Part shown: one piece after another, positions 1-8,415 of the stretch
How the letters are laid out: every line of letters starts with the position of its first letter
How positions within the stretch are numbered: the stretch's first letter is position 1
Assembly (NCBI RefSeq): GCF_037154085.1
Contig: NZ_JBANRM010000007.1
Location: 5,819-69,818, forward strand
Length of the DNA: 64,000 bases
Source: Andeanibacterium fulvum
GTDB lineage: Bacteria; Pseudomonadota; Alphaproteobacteria; Sphingomonadales; Sphingomonadaceae
Reading direction: 5' to 3'
Made by a program: the position numbers and the translations under genes
Notes under the pieces: generated by a model
What the model was told of the DNA's origin: nothing
Seen by the model: only the letters and a program-made list of their open reading frames with translations
Database searches by the model: none

Positions 1-2
1 AG

Positions 3-236
3 GCCCGCGTAGCCGATTGCGGCGCCGCGGGTTCTGCGGAGCTGGAGGAAGCCTCTTTCGGCGATCCGCATTATTACGGCGCCTCGCTGGATCGGAGGCT
101 GCGCTGGACGGCTGTGGTCGATGCCAGCTGCCATCGGCAGGTGACGGTGACCGGTATTTTCGACGGCGAGCAGGTTGACGTGGTTTCCGTCAGCGTGCCT
201 GCAAGCGAGGGCGAGAAATGTCCGCCTCGGCCATGA
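3..236 (+). CDS. C-terminal part of an unidentified protein (5' end outside window)
   Basis: An open frame runs from the first bases of the window to a TGA at 234-236, giving 77 residues of an unknown C-terminus. It contains two Cys residues far apart, a stretch of alternating hydrophobic and charged residues typical of beta structure (around RWTAVVDASCHRQVTVTGIF) and the ending SEGEKCPPRP. It overlaps the start of the next gene by 19 bases, which suggests translational coupling. I do not recognise the family. The coding call rests on the open frame, the GC-rich third positions and the overlap; the true start lies upstream of the window. Confidence 0.5.
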   Translation, partial: ARVADCGAAGSAELEEASFGDPHYYGASLDRRLRWTAVVDASCHRQVTVTGIFDGEQVDVVSVSVPASEGEKCPPRP

Positions 237-868
237 TCGAACTCTTCATCTCCGCCTTCATCACCCTGTTCGTGGTGATCGATCCGCCCGGCTGTGCGCC
301 GATCTATGCCGGGCTTTCGGCCGAGGCGCCGCCACGCCAGCAGCGCAGCATGGCCGTAAAGGCGGTGTTCGTCGCCACGCTGATCCTGCTGGGCTTCGCC
401 CTGTTCGGCAAGCAGCTGCTCGCCGCCCTGCATATCGAACTCGATTCCTTCCGCATCGCGGGCGGGATCATGCTGTTCTTCATCGCGATCGACATGGTGT
501 TCGAAAAGCGCACCCAAAGGCGCGAGGAGCGGGCCGAGAAGATCCGCGCGCATAATTCCCAGACGCCGGAGATCGAGGATATCTCCGTCTTCCCCATGGC
601 CATGCCGATGCTGGCCGGGCCCGGTGCCATCGCCACGGTGATGCTGGTGGTGGGGCAGGCGCATGGGGCGGAACAGACTGCGGTGGTGCTCGCCGCGCTG
701 GCGGCCGTGATGATCCTGTCGCTCGGCGCCCTGCTGCTCGCTGCGCCGCTGATCCGTCTGGTGGGCGCCAGCGTGGAGGCGGCCATCACTCGCCTTCTGG
801 GCGTGCTGCTGGCGGCACTGGCCGCGCAATATGTGATCGACGGGCTGCGCGGTTCCTTCGGCATATAA
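218..868 (+). CDS. MarC family integral membrane protein
   Basis: A 216-residue polytopic inner-membrane protein of the MarC (UPF0056) family. Six hydrophobic segments are visible, in two blocks separated by a charged loop at about residues 90-120 (KRTQRREERAEKIRAHN). The first segment carries the family-typical VVIDPPG, and the FPMAMPMLAGPGAI stretch is the family's conserved Pro/Gly loop at the start of the second block. Length fits the family (about 200-220). The biochemical role of MarC proteins is unsettled; the original link to multiple antibiotic resistance was withdrawn, so no substrate is assigned. It overlaps the upstream partial gene and converges with the next gene on the other strand. 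Confidence 0.85.
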   Translation: MSASAMIELFISAFITLFVVIDPPGCAPIYAGLSAEAPPRQQRSMAVKAVFVATLILLGFALFGKQLLAALHIELDSFRIAGGIMLFFIAIDMVFEKRTQRREERAEKIRAHNSQTPEIEDISVFPMAMPMLAGPGAIATVMLVVGQAHGAEQTAVVLAALAAVMILSLGALLLAAPLIRLVGASVEAAITRLLGVLLAALAAQYVIDGLRGSFGI

Positions 869-870
869 AA

Positions 871-892
871 ATCCTCCCCCAAGGGGGAGGAT
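871..892 (-). terminator. Intrinsic terminator for the Lon-domain/YbbN operon
   Basis: A near-perfect hairpin (ATCCTCCCC...GGGGAGGAT, tiny loop) lies between two convergent genes. Read on the minus strand the stem is followed by TTTTTAT, the U-tract of an intrinsic terminator, so it should end the minus-strand transcript. On the plus strand it is preceded by A residues and lacks a T-run, so it serves marC less well. Confidence 0.75.
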
Positions 893-901
893 ATTGCGGG
901 C

Positions 902-1513
902 CTATTGCAGCGTCATCCGGTCATCCAGCCCGTCATGCCGGCCGAAAAACTGCATCAGCTGCACCAGCAATTCGCAGCGGGCGCGGATGCCGGGGGCTTC
1001 CAGCAGCGCCTGCTTGGCCGCCGCGTCGAAAGGCGCGATCTGGCTCACGCCGTTGATCAGCGCCGTATCGTCCAGCCGGGCGACCGAATCCCAATCCACC
1101 GAATAGCCCTGCCGGTCGGCGAATTCGCGGGCCTCATGCTCGAAGCTGGCGCGCTCGGCGGAACTGAGCACTTCGTCCGTATCTTCCAGCAGTTCGGCCT
1201 CGACCTGCCGGAAGGGTGTGGACACATCCAGCTGGCGCAACAGGCGGAAGCGCGACTGTCCTTCCAGCACGATATTGAAGCGCCCGTCCTCCAGCGCCTC
1301 CACCTCGCCGATCTTGCCGACGCAGCCGATCGCGAACAGCGGCGCACCTTCCGAGGCGACCTGCGGCTGGATCATGCCGATCAGCCGGTCGCGCACCAGC
1401 GCATCGCTCACCAGCGCGCGATAACGCGGCTCGAATATATGCAGTGGCAATTGCTGCCCCGGCAGCAGGATCACGCCGGAGAGCGGGAAGATCGAAAGGC
1501 GGAAGGCTGGCAT
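902..1513 (-). CDS. Lon protease substrate-binding (N-terminal) domain protein
   Basis: A 203-residue stand-alone LON N-terminal domain protein (PF02190 type). The diagnostic opening, FPLSGVILLPGQQLPLHIFEPRYR, followed by the GMIQP and FAIGCVGKIGEVE strands, is what this family shows. No AAA+ or protease domain follows, so it is not Lon itself; such proteins are common in alphaproteobacteria and have no firmly known role. The frame is open further upstream, but I chose the ATG at 1513 because GGGGAGG lies just before it and the conserved PAFRLSIFPL begins there. It sits 11 bases downstream of the YbbN-type gene on the same strand, so the two are probably cotranscribed and end at the hairpin at 871-892. 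Confidence 0.85.
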   Translation of the reverse strand: MPAFRLSIFPLSGVILLPGQQLPLHIFEPRYRALVSDALVRDRLIGMIQPQVASEGAPLFAIGCVGKIGEVEALEDGRFNIVLEGQSRFRLLRQLDVSTPFRQVEAELLEDTDEVLSSAERASFEHEAREFADRQGYSVDWDSVARLDDTALINGVSQIAPFDAAAKQALLEAPGIRARCELLVQLMQFFGRHDGLDDRMTLQ

Positions 1514-1524
1514 GCGCCTCCCCG

Positions 1525-2442
1525 TCAGCCGAACAGCAGCAGCGAGAGCTTGCGGCGCGTGGCGGCGACCCACGGGTCTTCCAGGCCCACGGCGTCGAAG
1601 ATCTGCAGCAGCTTGGCCTTGGCCGCGCCTTCGTTCCATTCCGGCTCGGCGCGAATCATCGCCAGCAGCGCTTCGGCGGCCTCGTCGCGTTGCCCGGCGG
1701 CAAAGGCGGCCTGCGCATAGGCGAAACTGGCATCCATATCGGCGGGGTTCGCCTCGGCCGCGGCGCGCAGGGCAGTCAGCTCGCTATCGTCCTGGGGGGC
1801 ATCGGCCGTGAGTTCCAGCAGCTTGCCCGCCTGGGCGAGCGCCGGATCGGCCTTCACATCATCCGGCAGGGCGTCGAAAGCCGCGCGCGCGGCCTCGATC
1901 TCGCCCAGTTCCATCAGCGCGCGGATCAGCCCGGCCTGCACCTGCGCATTATCGGGCGCCATCTCGGCCAGCTGGGCAAACACGCCCAGCGCCCGCTCGG
2001 CATCGCCGCCTGCCAGCACGTCCTCGCCCATGGCGATGAGCTGCGCCAGTTCCTGCGCCCCGGCATCGGGCGCGCCGGTTTCGACCGGCAGCTTCTCCAG
2101 CAACTGGTCCAGCATCTGGCGCAACTGGCTTTCGCTGCGGGCATTGGTGAGGTCGGCCACCGGCTGGCCGCGGAACAGGGCATAGACGGTAGGGATGGAC
2201 TGCACGCGGAACTGCGAGGCAATGAAGCCTTCCTCGTCCACGTTCAGCTTGGCCAGAATCACGCCCTTGTCGGCATATTCGGCGGCAACCTTTTCCAGCA
2301 CCGGCGCCAGTGCCTTGCACGGCCCGCACCATTCCGCCCAGAAATCGAGGATGACGAGTTTCGTCATCGACGGTTCGACCACATCCGTGCGGAATCGGTC
2401 TACCGCTTTCTGTTCTTCGATATTCAGGCCCAGGCTTGCCAA
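1525..2442 (-). CDS. ybbN: Thioredoxin/TPR co-chaperone, YbbN (CnoX) type
   Basis: 305 residues: an N-terminal thioredoxin fold with an intact WCGPC active site near residue 38, then a C-terminal helical region of TPR-like repeats rich in Ala and Glu (from about residue 125). This is the YbbN/CnoX layout. In E. coli that protein is a cytosolic holdase co-chaperone working with DnaK and GroEL; the CxxC here is complete, so redox activity is possible. The start codon is TTG at 2440-2442, preceded by GGGAG at good spacing, and the sequence from there (ASLGLNIEEQ) leads straight into the thioredoxin fold. Likely cotranscribed with the Lon-domain gene downstream. Confidence 0.85.
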   Translation of the reverse strand: MASLGLNIEEQKAVDRFRTDVVEPSMTKLVILDFWAEWCGPCKALAPVLEKVAAEYADKGVILAKLNVDEEGFIASQFRVQSIPTVYALFRGQPVADLTNARSESQLRQMLDQLLEKLPVETGAPDAGAQELAQLIAMGEDVLAGGDAERALGVFAQLAEMAPDNAQVQAGLIRALMELGEIEAARAAFDALPDDVKADPALAQAGKLLELTADAPQDDSELTALRAAAEANPADMDASFAYAQAAFAAGQRDEAAEALLAMIRAEPEWNEGAAKAKLLQIFDAVGLEDPWVAATRRKLSLLLFG

Positions 2443-2636
2443 AGGGGTGCTCCCGCTAGTGCTTTTGATAAGGCCCTAATGTGGACCATCGGGCGGATTT
2501 GTGAAGGGGTTACGGCGATTGGGGCCGGGAAGTGAAATTCCCTTCGCGAAACATGATTTTTCCCCTTGCAGGGTATGGGGACCGATGCTAACCGCGCGCC
2601 TCCCCACCGGGACAAACGGACCGGTGAAACGCCAGA

Positions 2637-2711
2637 GCGGGCGTAGCTCAGGGGTAGAGCACAACCTTGCCAAGGTTGGGGTCGAGGGTTCGAATCCCTT
2701 CGCCCGCTCCA
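2637..2711 (+). tRNA. tRNA-Gly (anticodon GCC)
   Basis: A full cloverleaf can be drawn: acceptor GCGGGCG pairing with CGCCCGC, a D-arm around TAGCTCAGGGGTAGAGC, an anticodon stem CAACC/GGTTG with loop TTGCCAA (anticodon GCC), and a T-arm containing GGTTCGAATCC. The discriminator base is U and the 3' CCA is encoded. A strong hairpin terminator follows at 2736-2762. Confidence 0.97.
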
Positions 2712-2735
2712 GTTTTCCAACAGCGTCGGAAAATG

Positions 2736-2762
2736 AAAAAGGCCCCCGCAGGGGCCTTTTTT
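2736..2762 (+). terminator. Intrinsic terminator after tRNA-Gly
   Basis: AAAAAGGCCCC...GGGGCCTTTTTT: a GC-rich stem with a short loop, A-run before and T-run after, so it can work in both directions. It terminates the tRNA-Gly transcript and could also serve the minus-strand gene ending at 2831. Confidence 0.9.
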
Positions 2763-2830
2763 CGTTTGTGTCCGAGCGAGGCTTTGGCGCGGGGTGATTT
2801 TCATCCTCCCGCGCCTGAAGCCACTATAGA

Positions 2831-4102
2831 TCAGCAGCCGTTGCCGCCGCCTCCGCCGCCCAGCACGGCGCCGGCGAGGCCGCCGAACAGGCCGCCGCTC
2901 TTCTTGGGCTTGCATTCCTTCTTGCCGTTCTGGCTCTGCTGAGTGCGAGGTGCTTCGTCTTCGTCGTCGCTGGCGCTCATCATGCCCATGTTCATGCCCT
3001 GCGCCTCCATCCAGCTGGTGGTGGAGCGGTGGCGGATGCGGGCGGTCCATTGCAGGTCCCACCGGGCCTTGGCGTCGGCCGGGCGCGGGGGATAGGAGAA
3101 GTTCTCTTCCGGGCCGAAGGCAGTGAGCGTGCCCATCCGGAAATCGGATGCGGCGGCGATCACTTCGGCGGGGACGAGGCAGTTGGTGGTCTGCGGGGCC
3201 ATCACCGTCTTGTCCTTCACCAGCGGGGAGACCTGGCCGGGCGAAAGCCAGTCGGACAAACCGCCGCCGAACTGGCGGTTGACGCTGCTGGACCACATGA
3301 TGATATCGCCCGTCTTGCCGCCCGGACCCTGCTTCGATCCGAAGAGCGAGGCGAAATAGCCGGTGGCATCGGGCACTGCGCCCCAGCTGAGCAGCGAGGC
3401 ACCGCTCGCCTGCCCGGCGGTCTTGACCGAAAGCGGCTGCATGAAGTCCTTGCTGAGCGTGAAGGACATTTCGGGCGAGTAATTGCCTGCCACGCGGTGC
3501 GCGCCCAGCAGCGAACTGTCGGCCTTCACAGATTTGCCGTCTTCCGCAGGCCAGCGGCCGAAGGTCTTGCTGTTTTCAAGGTTGGGGCCCCAATCGGCCG
3601 GGATCGAGCTGGTCCACACGCCCGGCGGGACTTCGCCCCGGGCAAGCTTGGAAAAGTCGATGATGACCGGCTGGCCCTTGGGCGCGTGCTCGCCGCAGCC
3701 CCAGAAGATCAGCATGCGGCCGCTGGGTTCCTCGAATTCGGGGAGCTTGTCCACCGGGCCGCTTTCGTTGCGCGGAGTGATCAGGGCGACCGATTTGCCC
3801 AGCTTCGCGCCGTCGGGCATGAAATGGTCGGCCTTGGGCTTGGCGTCGGCGGCTGCCCTGGAAGAGCCGAGGCGTAGCCACAATTCGTGCTGGGCCTGCG
3901 ATTTGCCGCCGCCGCCCATCATCATGGACATCATGCCGCCCATGCCCCCGCCCATGCCGAAGCCGGAAGTGGTGCCGGCGCGCATGTCATAGCGGGCAAC
4001 GGGGCCGCTATCGGGCGCGCGCTGGGCAAGCGAAGGTATGGCAATGCCAATGGCGGCGGCGGAGCCCAGCAGGGCCACGGCGATCAGGCGTTTCGATTTC
4101 AT
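2831..4102 (-). CDS. Exported Met/Gly-rich protein of unknown function
   Basis: 423 residues. The N-terminus (MKSKRLIAVALLGSAAAIGIAIPSLAQ) is a clear Sec signal peptide ending at an ALAQ-like site. A Met/Gly-rich run (MGGGMGGMMSMMMGGGG) follows at about residues 48-66, and the tail is a Lys/Cys patch (KKECKPKK), a glycine-zipper-like stretch, a Gly run and a terminal NGC. The middle is not a domain I recognise. The ATG at 4102 is preferred over a GTG at 4117 because GAGGA precedes it at normal spacing. The Met cluster could bind soft metals such as copper, but that is a guess. It stands alone, divergent from the SDR gene. Confidence 0.7.
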   Translation of the reverse strand: MKSKRLIAVALLGSAAAIGIAIPSLAQRAPDSGPVARYDMRAGTTSGFGMGGGMGGMMSMMMGGGGKSQAQHELWLRLGSSRAAADAKPKADHFMPDGAKLGKSVALITPRNESGPVDKLPEFEEPSGRMLIFWGCGEHAPKGQPVIIDFSKLARGEVPPGVWTSSIPADWGPNLENSKTFGRWPAEDGKSVKADSSLLGAHRVAGNYSPEMSFTLSKDFMQPLSVKTAGQASGASLLSWGAVPDATGYFASLFGSKQGPGGKTGDIIMWSSSVNRQFGGGLSDWLSPGQVSPLVKDKTVMAPQTTNCLVPAEVIAAASDFRMGTLTAFGPEENFSYPPRPADAKARWDLQWTARIRHRSTTSWMEAQGMNMGMMSASDDEDEAPRTQQSQNGKKECKPKKSGGLFGGLAGAVLGGGGGGNGC

Positions 4103-4283
4103 GAGTCGAGTCCTCACTCCCGGGAAGAAACAGATGATACCAGTAATACTTGACCAATGCTTGTCGGTTTGCGTCGCGGCGACGCCTCTCGACAGCGCTT
4201 CGGCAGAACATTAGCCCTGCGGAAAACGGAGACGTCGGCCGTCAACATTGGTCGCGCCCGAAAAGAACAGATGAGAGAGGACG

Positions 4284-5102
4284 ATGCCGATGGGAATTCT
4301 TGGCGGACAGGTTGCGCTTGTCAGTGGCGCGGGGCGGGGTTTCGGCCGCGCTATTGCCGAAAGGCTGGCGAGCGAGGGCGCGCGCGTGGCGTTGCTTTCG
4401 CGGTCGCTGGAGCAACTTGAGGATGTGGCCGGGGCGATCCGGGCGAGCGGCGGCGAAGCCTTGCCGCTGGCCTGCGACGTGACCGACCGCGCTTCCATTG
4501 AGGCGGCAGTGAAGGCGGTGCAGGAAGGGCTCGGCCTGGTCGACCTGCTGGTCAACAATGCTGGCGTGCCCGGTCCCTTCGGCCCGATCTGGGAAGTCGA
4601 TCCGGATGAGTGGTGGCGAGCGCAGGAAATCCATATCCGGGCGCCGATGCTGTTCATGCATGCCTTGCTGCCGGGCATGGTGGAACGCGGGCGGGGCCGC
4701 GTGATCTGCGTCTCGGCACTGGCCAGTCGCCTCGTTACCCCCAATCTTTCGGCCTATTGCACCGGCAAGATCGCGCAGAACCGCGTGGTGGCCGAAGCTG
4801 CGGCGGAATTGGTAGGCACGGGTGTGTCGGTGTTCGCAATCGATCCGGGCTTCGTCTTCACTCAATTGGCGCGCGAGACGATGGAAAGCCCGGAGGCGCA
4901 GAAATATCTGGGCGGCATGGTGGACCGGTTGCGCGCCGCGTCTGGCGATCCGGCGGCACAGACCGACCTTGCCCGCTGTGCCCAGCGCGTGCTCGATCTC
5001 GCATCGGGCCGCTATGATGCGCTGTCGGGCAATTATTACGAACTGCCCGACGATCTGGATGCCGAACTCGCAAAGAAGAACAGCACGGAGGATGCTCAAT
5101 GA
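4284..5102 (+). CDS. Short-chain dehydrogenase/reductase (SDR)
   Basis: 272 residues, classical SDR: nucleotide-binding GAGRGFG near residue 16, an NNAG motif, a catalytic Ser in VSALAS and a catalytic YCTGK (Tyr-x3-Lys). The cofactor is NAD(P)(H); the substrate is unknown. Its stop overlaps the start of the NTF2-fold gene (ATGA), so the two are translationally coupled. The same SDR plus NTF2 pairing recurs near 62 kb, which suggests a shared kind of aromatic or terpenoid substrate. The conserved PGFVFTQLA loop is where SDRs close over the substrate. Confidence 0.85.
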   Translation: MPMGILGGQVALVSGAGRGFGRAIAERLASEGARVALLSRSLEQLEDVAGAIRASGGEALPLACDVTDRASIEAAVKAVQEGLGLVDLLVNNAGVPGPFGPIWEVDPDEWWRAQEIHIRAPMLFMHALLPGMVERGRGRVICVSALASRLVTPNLSAYCTGKIAQNRVVAEAAAELVGTGVSVFAIDPGFVFTQLARETMESPEAQKYLGGMVDRLRAASGDPAAQTDLARCAQRVLDLASGRYDALSGNYYELPDDLDAELAKKNSTEDAQ

Positions 5103-5809
5103 CCCTGGAAGACCGGCTCGCCGCCGCGGAAGACGCTATTGCCCAGTTGCAGCACGATCTGGCCGTGCAGCAGGATATAGAAGCGATCCGCAAGCTGCAG
5201 ATCAGCTACTGCTATTACATGGACAAGGGCCTGTATGACGAAGCGGTGGACTGCTTCGCCCCCGATGGCGAATTGCAGTTCATGGGCGGCATCTGGCGCG
5301 GCACGGACAGCATCCGGCGGCTCTATTGCGGGCGGCTGCGCAACAGCTTCACCAATGGGATCAACGGCCCGGCCTATGGCATGATGTGCGAGCACTGGCC
5401 GACGCAGGACGTCATTTCCGTCGCCGCCGACCGCCAGAGCGCCAAGGGCCGCTGGCGCTGCACGCTGATGGGCGCGCAGCATGACACGAAGGAAAACCGC
5501 AATCCCCGCCTGCCGCGCCAGTGGTGGGAACATGGCATGTATGAAAACCACTATGTCCGGCAGGATGGCGTGTGGAAGATCGCCTGCCACGCCTATCACC
5601 TGTTCACGCAGGTGGATTACGAAATGGGCTGGGCAGCGGCCAAGCCGATCCCCTCGCCCTATCTGACCGCGACATTCCCGGAAGACCCCAACGGACCGGA
5701 CGAGATCAACGGCAATGCCCATCCGGCCTGGCCCAACACCGATCTGGTGCCGTTCCATTATGTCCATCCGGTAACCGGCCAGCCGGTGGTGCCCGAAAAC
5801 GCGCGCTGA
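5099..5809 (+). CDS. NTF2-fold (SnoaL-like) protein, long form
   Basis: 236 residues, with a charged helical N-terminus (about 25 residues) followed by a SnoaL-like cone fold. The YYMDKGLYDEAVDCFAPDGE stretch is typical of these cofactor-free lyases, isomerases and hydratases. Long members such as this carry an extra C-terminal part (EDPNGPDE ... HYVHPVTG). It is clearly paralogous to the 255-residue protein at 58860-59627: both share the D-K-x-x-YD pattern, QWWE-x-G-x-YEN, the PEDP-x-GPDE block and the HP-x-TG ending. It overlaps the SDR gene by four bases, so it probably acts on the SDR's substrate or product. No catalytic assignment is made. Confidence 0.8.
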   Translation: MTLEDRLAAAEDAIAQLQHDLAVQQDIEAIRKLQISYCYYMDKGLYDEAVDCFAPDGELQFMGGIWRGTDSIRRLYCGRLRNSFTNGINGPAYGMMCEHWPTQDVISVAADRQSAKGRWRCTLMGAQHDTKENRNPRLPRQWWEHGMYENHYVRQDGVWKIACHAYHLFTQVDYEMGWAAAKPIPSPYLTATFPEDPNGPDEINGNAHPAWPNTDLVPFHYVHPVTGQPVVPENAR

Positions 5810-5835
5810 TTTCCTGGGAGCGATCCTGCCTGTTT

Positions 5836-5860
5836 GATTGCTTCGCCGTTCGCAATGACG
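5836..5860. repeat. REP-like palindromic element (single unit)
   Basis: GATTGCTTCG...CGCAATGACG is one arm of the repeat family seen in full at 30788-30873. It lies in the 214-base gap between the NTF2 gene and the TonB receptor. Confidence 0.6.
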
Positions 5861-5976
5861 AGCGCTGTCAAGCAGCGTCCCACTCCAAACGGTTCGTCGC
5901 CGGAGCACTACGCTTCGGCGGCCAATCGTCGATGGCTTGAACGAAAATGCTTGCAATTTCGCCGCAAGTGCGAAGA

Positions 5977-5990
5977 GACGTTATAACATC
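5977..5990. promoter_or_regulatory. Candidate Zur/Fur-type operator upstream of the TonB receptor
   Basis: GACGTTATAACATC is a dyad centred on the perfect palindrome GTTATAAC, with one mismatched pair in 14 bases. It sits 34 bases before the receptor's ATG. Zur boxes in proteobacteria are AT-rich dyads built on GTTATA/TATAAC. Position, symmetry and the zinc-type loop of the receptor support the call, but a single short site can arise by chance. Confidence 0.4.
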
Positions 5991-6023
5991 ATAGACTCGC
6001 AGCTTGCAGGATTTCCTCGTTCC

Positions 6024-8216
6024 ATGAAAACCCGTTCCGCATCGCTTCTGGCGGCCGCCTCGCTTCTCGTCCCCTATCAGCCCGCCTTCGTCGCCGAACT
6101 CGCTCAGCCCGCTCCGGCAGTTGCCGCGCAGGATGCGACCGAAGAACCCGACGCGCCTGAGGCGAAGGGGGCTTCTCGCCCGACCGACGATTATCATGGC
6201 GAAATCCTGGTCACCGCGCCCGGCCTTGCCCGGCTGGACGTGCTGGCCGGGACCTCGGTGATGGATGGCACGGAACTGCAGCGCAATCTGGGCGCGGGGA
6301 CTCTGGGCGATGTGCTGGAGAAAGTGCCGGGCGTTTCCTCCACCAGCTTCGCCCCCGGCGTGTCGCGTCCGGTGCTGCGCGGCTTCACCGGCGAGCGTGT
6401 GCGGGTGCTGACCGACGGGATCGGCTCTATCGACGCAGCCAGCACCTCGGCCGACCATGCCGTGACGATCGACCCGCTGCTGACCGACCGCATCGAAGTG
6501 CTGCGCGGGCCCGCCGTGCTGCTCTATGGCAGCCAGGCGATTGGCGGGGCAGTCAACGTGATCGGCAAGCGCATCCCGCCGCGCGTGCCGGACGAGGCGC
6601 TGCATGTCGACGCGCTCGCCGCAGTGGATACGGCGGCCGACCGGCGCGAGATCGGCAGTTCGGTGGACGTGCCGCTGGGCAGCAATGTGGCGTTCCATGT
6701 CGATGGATCGTGGCGCAAGTCCGGCGATGTCCAGGTGCCCGGCTATGTCGCCTCCGACAGCCTGCGCGCCGATATGCTGGCGGCCGCCGACGAGGAGGAA
6801 GAGGAAGGCCATCTGGATGAGGCGGCCGAACTGCGCGACGGTGCCAATACGCGCGGCAAGATCCCCAACAGCCAGACCGAGACGACCAGCCTGGGCACCG
6901 GCATCGCCTTCTTCTCGGGCGACAGCAATCTGGGCCTCTCCTTCGGCTATTACGACACCAATTACGGCATCCCCGGCCTGCCCGGCGTCGGCCATGTGCA
7001 TGAGCATGAGGAAGGCGGCGAGGAAGAAGCTGCCGCTGCGGAGGAAGGCCCCGTCACTATCGGCATGAAGCAATATCGCGTCGATCTGCGTGGGGCGCTC
7101 GATCTTGGGGACGGCTTCTTCGACAGCCTGCAGACCCGCTGGGGCTGGTCCGATTACACTCATACGGAATTCGAAGGCGGGGAGACCGGCACCCGTTTCG
7201 ACGTGACCGGCATCGAAGGGCGGCTTGAACTGATCCAGTCCCAGCGGGGCGGCTGGGGCGGCTCATTGGGCGCGCAATATGGGCACCAGAATTTCGAGGC
7301 CGTGGGCGAGGAAGCCTTCGTCCCGCCGAGCAAGACGGATTCCTTCGCCCTGTTCACAGTGCAGGAACTGGATTTCGACCCGGTCGAACTGGAAGTGGGC
7401 GGCCGGTATGAGCGGACCGATATCGATGTGGAGACGCTTGGCGAGACGCGCGGGTTCGACACGTTCTCCGGCGCGCTCGGCCTGTCATATGCCGTGACGC
7501 CCGGCCTGCGGCTCGGCATCAACGGATCGCGCGCCGAACGCGCGCCTTCGGTGCAGGAACTCTTCGCCGACGGGCCGCATGTGGCTACCCAGCAATATGA
7601 GGTGGGCAATGCCGACCTGACCAAGGAAGGCGCGTGGGGGCTGGAAGCCTATCTGCGCGGCACTGTCGGGGGCGCGACAGTCAGCTTCAGCGTCTATCAG
7701 AACTGGTTCGACGGGTTCATTTTCCTGGCCGAAACCGGGACCGAGGAAGATGGCTTGCCCGTCTATCGCTTCCTCCAGCAGGATGCCGACCATTTCGGGA
7801 TCGAAGGCGAAATCAGCGCGCCCATCTATGAAAGCGACGGGTTCAAGCTGCTGGCCGATCTGCGCGGCGATTACGTGCGCGCTACCCTGGCCGATGGCAC
7901 GGCCGTGCCGCGCATCCCGCCGCTCAGCCTCACCGGCGCGCTGGAGGCGCATATCGGCGATTTCGATGCGCGCGCGGAAGTCGAATGGAATGACAAGCAG
8001 GACCGCCTCGCCCCGCTAGAAACCCCGACCGGCAGCTTTGCCTTCACGAACCTGTCCTTCGCCTGGCACCCGCTGACCGGGAAGGACAACCTGACCTTCA
8101 TGCTGCAGGCGGACAATATCTTCGACGTGGAAGGCCGCCGCCATGCCAGCTTCACCAAGGACTTCGTGCCCCTGACGGGGCGCAACTTCCGCCTGAGCGT
8201 GAAGGCGAGTTTCTGA
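6024..8216 (+). CDS. TonB-dependent outer-membrane receptor, probable zinc type
   Basis: 730 residues: a signal peptide, a plug domain (GTLGDVLEKVPGV, PVLRGF, RIEVLRGPAVLLYGSQAIGG) and a 22-strand type beta barrel ending in aromatic SVKASF, as outer-membrane proteins do. Two extracellular stretches are very acidic and one combines His and Glu (HVHEHEEGGEEE, about residue 325), similar to the His/acidic loops of the zinc receptor ZnuD. I start at ATG 6024 (MKTRSAS) because the signal peptide begins there; an in-frame extension to 5937 does not look like a leader. The GTTATAAC dyad just upstream suggests zinc-dependent repression. Copper or nickel remain possible substrates. Confidence 0.85.
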   Translation: MKTRSASLLAAASLLVPYQPAFVAELAQPAPAVAAQDATEEPDAPEAKGASRPTDDYHGEILVTAPGLARLDVLAGTSVMDGTELQRNLGAGTLGDVLEKVPGVSSTSFAPGVSRPVLRGFTGERVRVLTDGIGSIDAASTSADHAVTIDPLLTDRIEVLRGPAVLLYGSQAIGGAVNVIGKRIPPRVPDEALHVDALAAVDTAADRREIGSSVDVPLGSNVAFHVDGSWRKSGDVQVPGYVASDSLRADMLAAADEEEEEGHLDEAAELRDGANTRGKIPNSQTETTSLGTGIAFFSGDSNLGLSFGYYDTNYGIPGLPGVGHVHEHEEGGEEEAAAAEEGPVTIGMKQYRVDLRGALDLGDGFFDSLQTRWGWSDYTHTEFEGGETGTRFDVTGIEGRLELIQSQRGGWGGSLGAQYGHQNFEAVGEEAFVPPSKTDSFALFTVQELDFDPVELEVGGRYERTDIDVETLGETRGFDTFSGALGLSYAVTPGLRLGINGSRAERAPSVQELFADGPHVATQQYEVGNADLTKEGAWGLEAYLRGTVGGATVSFSVYQNWFDGFIFLAETGTEEDGLPVYRFLQQDADHFGIEGEISAPIYESDGFKLLADLRGDYVRATLADGTAVPRIPPLSLTGALEAHIGDFDARAEVEWNDKQDRLAPLETPTGSFAFTNLSFAWHPLTGKDNLTFMLQADNIFDVEGRRHASFTKDFVPLTGRNFRLSVKASF

Positions 8217-8239
8217 GCTAGGCCGGCTTGTAGCTCTGT

Positions 8240-8402
8240 CCTTCTCTCGTTGACGGGAGAAGGATGGCGCAGCTTGCTCCGCAGGAGCTAGCGTAGCCTG
8301 GATGAGGGTTGATGCCCTCTCGAAGACAAAACACCCTCACCCAACTCCGGCTAGGCCGGTTCCGGCCAAGCCTGCGTATCCCTCTCCCCCAGCGGGAGAG
8401 GG
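8240..8402. repeat. Composite REP-like repeat with terminal hairpins
   Basis: The stretch is bounded by two related hairpins, CCTTCTC...GGGAGAAGG (8240-8263) and CCCTCTCCC...GGGAGAGGG (8380-8402). Inside is a second complementary pair (GGATGAGGGT ... ACCCTCACCC). There is no coding potential. It lies between convergent genes, where such elements usually sit and can act as transcription stops. Confidence 0.65.
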
Positions 8403-8415
8403 TTCGGGCGCAGCC

